DNA of 64,000 bases from Candidatus Fredericiella danica (GTDB taxonomy: Bacteria; Chloroflexota; Anaerolineae; Caldilineales; Caldilineaceae), in assembly GCA_016713335.1 (NCBI GenBank), contig JADJPH010000006.1, forward strand, positions 62,001 to 126,000. Direction: 5' to 3'. How positions within the stretch are numbered: position 1 is the first letter of the stretch; each line of letters opens with the position of its first letter. The notes under the pieces are model-generated. The model did not search any database. It worked only from the letters and a program-made list of their open reading frames with translations, and was not told where the DNA came from. Position numbers and translations under genes: made by a program. Positions 57,724 to 64,000 of this stretch are shown one piece after another.

Positions 57724-60700
57724 ATGCATCCCATCGTCCAGCAACTGCAACCCAGCACCGATCAATGGCCCGCCATCACCGCCCGCGGGCGCGATGTCGT
57801 CATGACCGCCGGCGCCGGCAGCGGCAAGACGCGCACGTTGGTGGCGCGGATGCTGTCGCTACTTGCGGAAGAGACGCCGCTGCGCAAGATTGTTGCGATC
57901 ACCTTTACTTCGAAGGCTGCGCGCGAAATGCGCAACCGGCTGCGCAGAGAAATCCACCGGTACCTTGATCAGCCCGGCATCGCCCTGGACGAACGGGCGC
58001 GATGGGATGTCATTTATAGTGAGTTGGATGCAGCCCGGATCGGCACGATCCACAGCCTCTGCGCCGAAATCTTGCGCAACCATCCGGCTGAGGCGCTGCT
58101 AGATCCAAGATTTACGGTGCTGGACGAAGCGAAAGCATCCTTGCTTCTCGAAGATACCGTCCAGGAGACAGTGGGCTGGGCGGCGGACGATGCGGCTGCC
58201 GTGGCGATTTTCGTACTCCTGACACCCACAACGCTCCAAGACACCCTGCGCATGTTGCTTCGCAACCGGCTGAAAGCCGACACGCTGCTGGAGCACGACT
58301 GGTGGGAAGCCTGGGAAGAGCCGCTACGCGAACTGGAACAGTTGGCGCGCACCTTCGCCGCCCGCAACGACGTCGATCTGGAAATCACTGCGCTGCAAGA
58401 TCTCAGGCACGATGGTTCGCTTGCGCAAGCCATGTCGGCGCAGGACAAGCTGGCGCCCCGCATCAACGCACTCCTGCAGCAATGGGACGACCTGCGCACA
58501 GCACTCGCTGTTGGCGATGATGGACAAGCCAACAAGATCCTGGCCGATCTGCGCAGCAACATGCCGGGCAACGTTGGCAGCGCCAAAAACTGGCCTGGCA
58601 TTGATCCAAAGCCCCATGTGGCCGCACTCCGCAATCTGTACGACACAGAGGTCAAACCCTGGCTTGCCACCGACCCAGCACTCGATCGCGCCCAGATGGC
58701 GGTGCTCCCGCAACTGCGTCGCCTCTATTGGCACGCGCGAACGTTACACGACGCTCAAACACGAACTCGCTGCGCTTGATTTTGATGATCTTGAACAACG
58801 TGCCGTTGCACTCCTGACCTCCAACGCTGATGTCCGCACCCGCTGGCAACGCGAGGTAGATGCCCTGTTGGTCGATGAGTTTCAGGACACAAACAGCCGG
58901 CAGCGCGACCTGGTCCGCCTGCTCAACGGCGATGGCAGGCGCCTCTTTATCGTCGGCGACGCGAAGCAGTCCATCTACCGCTTCCGCGGCGCTGAAGTGC
59001 AGGTGTTCCGCGCTGAACGCACACGCATTGAGACTGAGGGCGGCGTGCATACGCCACTCACAACCTCATACCGCAGCCACGCGGCACTGCTCGAACGGTT
59101 GAACACCCTGCTTTCCCATGTACTTGACCGCGACGCGGACCCGGAGCGACCCTGGCGAGAACCGTTTGCACGGTTGGAGGCTGGGCGTAGACTGCCTCAA
59201 TGGACGTTGAACCAACCTTCTCTGGAGGTGCTGGTGGCGCCGGGGAGTAAAGGCGACGGCGCCCTCGAACGTGCCGCAGCCGCCATCGCAGCCAGACTAA
59301 AAGAGCTGGTTGCGACCACACCGGGACTTACGTACGCCGGCGTCGCCGTTCTCTGCCGTGCCTCCACCAGCTTTGCTGCCTATGAAGACGCCTTTGAGGA
59401 AGCAGGCATCCCTTATGCCACCGTCGCGGGACGCGGCTTTCTAGAACGACCCGAAGTGCGTGACCTCCTCAACGCGCTCGCCGCCATCGCTGACCCGGCT
59501 GACGACGTCGCGCTCTTTGGCTTGCTTCGCTCGCCGGCCATTGGCTTCTCGGACCCGGACCTGCACCGGATGCGGCTGGCAGACGGTTTTGCCGTGGGGC
59601 ACCTCTGGCCCACCTTGTGCCAGGAAACTTCGCCGCGTGCACAACGCGCCGCCGCACTGATCGAGACGCTGCATACCAAGGCCGGCCGAGTGACCGTCGC
59701 CGAACTACTCAAGCAGTTCCTCGACTCCACCAACTATCGCGCCGGATGGATGGAGATCGGACAGGGGCGCGCAGCGCGCAATGTTGCCAAATTGCTCGAT
59801 GACGCCGTGCGCAGTGGGCTGGTCGGCGTGGGCGAATTTCTAGAGTATGTGGCAAACTTACGTGACATCGGGAGCCGGGAGAGTGAAGCCCGCACCGACA
59901 GCGAAGGTGCGGTCCAGATCATGAGCGTCCATCAAGCCAAAGGATTGGAGTTCCCGGTGGTTGTGGTGGGCGACGCAGGCTACGCCGGTAGCCGCCAGGG
60001 AGATGCGATCCTGCTTGACGACGTATACGGCCTTGTGTTGCGCCGCAAAGGCGACGACGACCGCAAATCCCCCATTTACACCAGAGCAAGCGCCCGCAAC
60101 GACGACATGGAATCTGCCGAAGTGGCGCGCCTGTTTTACGTTGCCGCTACTCGCGCCCAGGATCTACTGATCCTGAACGGCAACGCCAACGAGCCGAAGG
60201 GTGACCAACTCACGGGCAAGGGATGGCTCAAACCCATCCTGCCGGTGCTTGAGATCGAACCGGGACGACTCACGGAATACTCTGAGCTGGGCAACCGTCT
60301 CATTGCGGCGCCGGCCAACCTCGCTTCTCTGGATGTGCGGTGCATTCTCTGCGAGCCACAATACGCGTTCACACCAGACGCTGACCCGGCGCCGGGTGCG
60401 CCGCACACAGCTTCTTCACAACAACCCGCTGACGAAGTGCCGTTCGACGGCGCCATGCTTGCGTCGCTCAGCCCGGCGCCAACGACAAAGCGCGATGACC
60501 AGACTCCTGACCGCGTCTGGCGTGTGGTCCCTGCGCGCACAAGCACCCAGGCGCCGCCGTGGCTGATCGGAAAACTCGTCCACGCCGCGATCGCAGCCTG
60601 GCGCTTTCCAACAGAACCGACATTTGATGCCTGGGCAAAGGCCCGATCCCAGGAATACGGGCTGACAGACCAGCCCCGCATCGACCGCGCCATTGCGAAG

Positions 60701-61063
60701 AGCAAGCTGTTGTTGCGGCGCTTTCTGAACCATACGCTCTATCACGAAATCGCATCCGCTGACCTACGCCTGCACGAGATCCCATATGGCTATGTACGGG
60801 ATGGCCAGATTGAAGAAGGGCGTATCGACCTGCTATACCGGCGCCGGGATCTGTGGACGGTGGTTGACTTCAAAACCGATCACTTCGGCACCGACGAGGC
60901 GGTGAGAGCATGGATCAACCAACGCGGTTATCAAGATCAAGTTGAGCGGTACGCCGCGGCAGTGGCTACGCTGTCCGGCATCTGGCCACAGGTGAAGTTG
61001 TGCCTTCTCGACCACAATGGCGTTGTCAGAGTCGAAGAGATGCGCGCCGGAAGTCAGGAATGA
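57724..61063 (+). CDS. UvrD/AddA-like helicase-nuclease (one frame break)
   Basis: About 1,112 residues. It is a superfamily 1 helicase with a C-terminal nuclease, as in AddA or bacterial RecB-like proteins that resect double-strand breaks. Walker A is TAGAGSGKTRTL (29-40), motif Ia is ITFTSKAAREM, Walker B is ALLVDEFQDTNSRQRDLVRL, motif III is GDAKQSIYRFRGAE, and motif VI is VARLFYVAATRAQDLLIL. The nuclease domain has EEGRIDLLYRRRDLWTVVDF followed by KTD, with the D-x-K pair. The frame is open 57724-58779 and then from about 58740 to 61063. Adding one base near 58734-58742 joins LYWHA to RERYTTLKHELA. No AddB-type partner is visible in this window. Confidence 0.88.
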
Positions 61064-61070
61064 AAAGAGA

Positions 61071-61164
61071 ATCGTCAATTGTCAACGGCTAACGATCAAT
61101 TATCAATGAGATTTCACTGAATAGCGCATTGATAATTGAAAGTTAGCGATGGACAATTGACGAT
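61071..61164. repeat. Long imperfect hairpin downstream of the helicase gene
   Basis: Three nested stems fold this stretch. ATCGTCAATTGTC (61071-61083) pairs with GACAATTGACGAT (61152-61164), GCTAAC (61088-61093) with GTTAGC (61142-61147), and TCAATTATCAATG (61096-61108) with CATTGATAATTGA (61127-61139). The 18-base loop is at 61109-61126. It may end transcription from both sides. Its AT-rich composition differs from the rest of the window. Confidence 0.8.
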
Positions 61165-61209
61165 TTCTTTGGCTCTTTCCGCCTGGTTTACCGCCCCTGC
61201 GCTCGACGC

Positions 61210-61737
61210 CTAGCCAGGCGTAGTAACATCGGCCGCCACGGCCTGGGCAATCTCGCCGGATGCCTCATCGCCGACAGTCAGCGTGACCACCTGTGCATTG
61301 TAGCCCTGCATGCTGGTAATCAGTTCTTCAGAGGCCTTGTCTTCCACCATCGCCAGAATCGCCGAAGAATTGGGCTTCATCTGCTCGGCCAGTTGCTTGA
61401 GGTCGGACGCCGGAATCGCCCGTCCCCCATACTTGCCGGCCAGGCCACCAATCACACCACCCGCGACCGCCCAAATCAACAGACCGGCCGGGCCACCGAT
61501 CAAGCCCAGCAAACCACCACCGACCACACCGGCCGCCGTACCCCAGCCGCCGTGTCCGGCCTCGTGGACATGCGCCTTGCCCTTTTCATCTACCTCGACA
61601 ACGGCATTCGCAATGATCTTGTAGCCGGCGGGTTTTGCCGAGGCCTTCAACTCCTTGCTCACGGCGAGCGCCTTCTTCGGATCCGCAAAAACAAACGCGA
61701 CGATGTTGTACACTGCATTTGCCTGGTCTTTGCTCAC
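61210..61737 (-). CDS. DUF1269-type glycine-zipper membrane protein
   Basis: This 175-residue protein has an N-terminal domain (AVYNIVAFVFADPKKALAVS) followed by a glycine-rich hydrophobic segment (GTAAGVVGGGLLGLIGGPAG then LLIWAVAGGVIGGLAGKYGG) and a C-terminal alpha/beta part (LKQLAEQMKPNSSAILAMVE). This matches the DUF1269 family of small membrane proteins of unknown function, often stress-induced. A GTG at 61737 is used, because AGGAG precedes it by eight bases. An upstream in-frame start to 61827 lacks a ribosome site. The gap 61738-61994 to the MFS gene holds no gene that I can support. Confidence 0.78.
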   Translation of the reverse strand: MSKDQANAVYNIVAFVFADPKKALAVSKELKASAKPAGYKIIANAVVEVDEKGKAHVHEAGHGGWGTAAGVVGGGLLGLIGGPAGLLIWAVAGGVIGGLAGKYGGRAIPASDLKQLAEQMKPNSSAILAMVEDKASEELITSMQGYNAQVVTLTVGDEASGEIAQAVAADVTTPG

Positions 61738-61994
61738 GTGAATACTCCTGTTTTGGTGTTGATATGTTGATTGTATGACAAGCGTTTGGTAGCCCGCGTT
61801 GCGTGTGGTTTGCTGTGCGTTTGGCACGGTAGTGCACGCTAGATCGGACAGCCCGGGACGCTAGTCCTGACATTGGATATTTAGCCCCACACATCTGCTT
61901 CTAGCTTATCGAGATCGGACGACAAATTCCTCTCCCCTGGCGTTGATCTTTGTCTCAACGCCTTGTTGATTTTGCCTTAGCAAGAGGGCTGATC

Positions 61995-63617
61995 TTACCC
62001 TTGGCGCCCAGCTTTGCCATCGGTGCCGGGCGCATCCTCGGCCTGGTAAGCGGCGAGCAGGCGGAGCTCGTCCGTCTTCTTTGGGAAGAAGAACCAGACG
62101 AGCAGTGCACCAAGCGCAACCGCGATGATGCCTGCCATACAGGCCCACTGATCACCTGCCAGAAATGACGCTCTTGCGGCCACTGTAATCTGTGAAGCAT
62201 AATTTGGATACTGTTGTGCAATCGCTTCAGCGCGTGCATAAGATAATTCGAGTTGGCTGCTGACGTTGTTGGTGACTTGCGCCGCCTCCGGTGATGCGGC
62301 GATCTTGGCGCCAAACGCGGTGGCATATCCAGCCACAAGCAGTGCACCCAAAATAGATTGCATGATCGCCCCACCCAGGTCACGCTGTAGGTCAGCGGTC
62401 GCCGAGGCCATGCCCGCTCGTTTGACAGGGACTGATCCGGTCAACGAGTGTGACGACGGCGTACCCGCCAGCCCAACGCCGGCGCCGATGCAGGAAAAAC
62501 CGAATGCGATTGGCCAGATGGAGGCGCCTTCTTTCCACCAAAACAGCATGGTGATGAACCCAAGCCCCACAAAGAGAAATCCGGCCAGCAACGTGAACCG
62601 GCTGCCGTACGCTTCGATCAGCTTGGCCGACCGTGGCGCTACGAGCAGCATAAACACCGCAGCCGGCACGACTGCCAGGCCAGCCTCCATCGTCGAATAA
62701 CCCATTACATTTTGCAGGAACTGCTGGGCGATGAACATCGCCCCCATCAAGGCGCCAAAGACGACGATACCGGCGCACGCTGCCACCCAAAAGATCCTGC
62801 GCTTTGCCACGTGCAGGTCATAAAGCGGGAACTTCGCCCGCCGCTGCCGGATGAAGAAGAGCGCGCCAACGACAATGGTGACCCCGCTCAGGATCAATAC
62901 CAGCGTGCCTTGATTTGGCACAGGCGCAAAATTGATCGCCATAATGAGCGATCCCACAAAGATCATCGAGAGGACACCGCCCAGGTTATCTACCGGATCC
63001 GTGGTTTCGTTGACATGCGCGGGCACCAGTTTCAGCGCCATGACAAGCGCCACCGCCGCCACCGGCACGATCACCAGAAAGACGGAACCCCAGGCGAAAC
63101 GCGCGAGCAGCATCCCGGCAAGCAATTGACCCAGCGATTGGATGGCGCCGCCAGAAGCAGCCCACAATGCGATGGCGTGTGTCCGTGGCGCCCCGGACCA
63201 GAGCGCAGTGATCAAGGCAAGTGTGGTGGGAAAAGCCATCCCGGCAGCGAATCCACCGACGACGCGTGCCGCAATCAGGATCTGGATCGTGGGCGCAAAC
63301 CCAGAGATCAGCGCCGCCGGCATCGCCAGGATCATGCCCAAAACCAGCATTCGTTTACGGCCATAGCGATCGCCTAACGCGCCCAGCCAGAGCACAGAGC
63401 ACGCCAATCCCAACGAATAGCTCACCGCCACCAGGTTGAGCGCCGTCTGCGAAGCATCAAACGCCACGCCGATCGATGGCAGCGCAACATTAGCCATCAA
63501 GAGCGGCAGGTTGGCAACCGCGGCCACCGTGATCAACGTGGCGAGCACGAGTCCCGCTCTGGGCGGGGCGGTCACTTCTGTTTTTGGGAAAGCAAGCGCT
63601 GCAGTTGCAGCCATCAT
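61995..63617 (-). CDS. Major facilitator superfamily exporter (DHA2/EmrB-QacA type)
   Basis: This 540-residue transporter has about 14 membrane helices. Family marks are LPLLMANVALPSIGVAFDAS in helix 1, the motif A loop GALGDRYGRKRMLVLG, and the motif C-like segment SLGQLLAGMLLARFAW. It probably exports drugs or other amphipathic compounds using the proton gradient. The start is at tandem ATG codons (63617 and 63614) behind GGAGG; spacing favours the second. The long C-terminal tail after the last helix is charged. The palindromic box at 63681-63691 upstream suggests local repression by a TetR/MarR-type protein, but no such gene is in the window. Confidence 0.9.
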   Translation of the reverse strand: MMAATAALAFPKTEVTAPPRAGLVLATLITVAAVANLPLLMANVALPSIGVAFDASQTALNLVAVSYSLGLACSVLWLGALGDRYGRKRMLVLGMILAMPAALISGFAPTIQILIAARVVGGFAAGMAFPTTLALITALWSGAPRTHAIALWAASGGAIQSLGQLLAGMLLARFAWGSVFLVIVPVAAVALVMALKLVPAHVNETTDPVDNLGGVLSMIFVGSLIMAINFAPVPNQGTLVLILSGVTIVVGALFFIRQRRAKFPLYDLHVAKRRIFWVAACAGIVVFGALMGAMFIAQQFLQNVMGYSTMEAGLAVVPAAVFMLLVAPRSAKLIEAYGSRFTLLAGFLFVGLGFITMLFWWKEGASIWPIAFGFSCIGAGVGLAGTPSSHSLTGSVPVKRAGMASATADLQRDLGGAIMQSILGALLVAGYATAFGAKIAASPEAAQVTNNVSSQLELSYARAEAIAQQYPNYASQITVAARASFLAGDQWACMAGIIAVALGALLVWFFFPKKTDELRLLAAYQAEDAPGTDGKAGRQG

Positions 63618-64000
63618 GACCTCCAACCGATGCCGGCTGTGGTCTGAATTCACACGGCAGGCGGCGAATTCAATATATTCACACACTGTGTCGCTCGCGC
63701 GCCCCGGTATGTGAGACTCAACATTGTCTACCATGGGAGGGCGCCACATGGCGTGGAGGGTGGGGTGAAGGTGGTTGGCAACCCGGTCAGGGCGCCTACA
63801 ACTGCAGTTGAATCGCCACAAAGGGCGAGTGGCGATTCACGCGGATATTGCTGTATTGATTCTGAAGGAAAACCGGCAAAATTTCAAGCCCCCAAAATTA
63901 GCGGGGGGTGTATTTCAAATTTTGGGGCGCCTGTCCCTACGGCTCGTCCCGGGCAGATCCAAAAAATCTGAAACACACCCAATCTGCTAACAGGCTATGG
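63618..64000. other. Intergenic region upstream of the MFS gene
   Basis: No protein-coding gene is supported here. The near-palindrome ACACACTGTGT (63681-63691) and the AT-rich ATTCAATATATTC just before it lie where an MFS promoter/operator would be expected. Further out, an inverted repeat CCCCAAAATT (63890-63899) with AATTTTGGGG (63918-63927) could form a ten-base stem. The window ends before the next gene. Confidence 0.4.

Noticed and set aside
63711..63971. Open frame upstream of the MFS gene
   Set aside because: Composition is not protein-like, no ribosome site is present and the stretch contains an inverted repeat.

Overview
The window looks like part of a GC-rich Chloroflexota (Anaerolineae/Caldilinea-like) chromosome, probably from a metagenome or a lightly polished long-read assembly. 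The lineage is inferred from protein style: a housekeeping sigma factor next to a DnaG whose zinc finger reads C-x3-C, membrane-anchored proteins with long Thr/Pro linkers and SH3 or Ig-like modules, VCBS/beta-helix surface proteins, and a GH172 enzyme. No 16S rRNA gene is present, so the lineage is not proven. No phage, transposase, CRISPR array or plasmid backbone was seen.

Layout. 1-8 kb: end of an M32 carboxypeptidase, a ROK kinase, a small membrane protein, a heterodimeric ABC exporter pair, a LuxR response regulator, a HAD phosphatase and a flavodoxin. 8-20 kb: a decayed quinone-oxidoreductase remnant, an HtrA-like protease, a DUF3307 protein, a Crp/Fnr regulator, a secreted HExxH protein, a large cyclase-AAA-TPR signalling protein, and a CoA-transferase joined in frame to a broken M20 peptidase. 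20-27 kb: an iron-type binding lipoprotein and a three-gene set of membrane-anchored proteins. 27-31 kb: two paralogous metallophosphoesterase-LysM genes flanking a PHAX RNA-binding-domain gene. 31-41 kb: serine hydrolase, iron-sulfur protein, tRNA-Asn, RDD protein, rpoD-dnaG, SCP2, glycosyltransferase, DedA and DinB. 41-57 kb: an Lgt-like gene, a secreted lipoprotein, a hairpin-repeat array, a lipase, GH172, an S1P-lyase-like enzyme, a sugar kinase and a giant VCBS/beta-helix surface protein. 57-64 kb: a broken murI, an AddA-like helicase-nuclease, a DUF1269 protein and an MFS exporter.

About fifteen genes carry frame breaks. Many lie in G/C runs and are repaired by one base, so most are probably sequence errors. 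Others (the MDR remnant, murI, the second metallophosphoesterase copy, the missing M20 C-terminus) lose real sequence and look like genuine decay. Frameshifted genes are given as one feature each, with the break position stated.

The most unusual content is the PHAX-domain gene (an RNA-binding fold best known from eukaryotic snRNA export) between two LysM-metallophosphoesterase paralogues that share a conversion-like identity tract. Next are a family of hairpin repeats placed just downstream of the surface-protein genes, a short hydrophobic-Pro-hydrophobic C-terminal tail shared by three unrelated exported proteins, and a perfect inverted repeat centred on the -10 box of the tRNA-Asn promoter.
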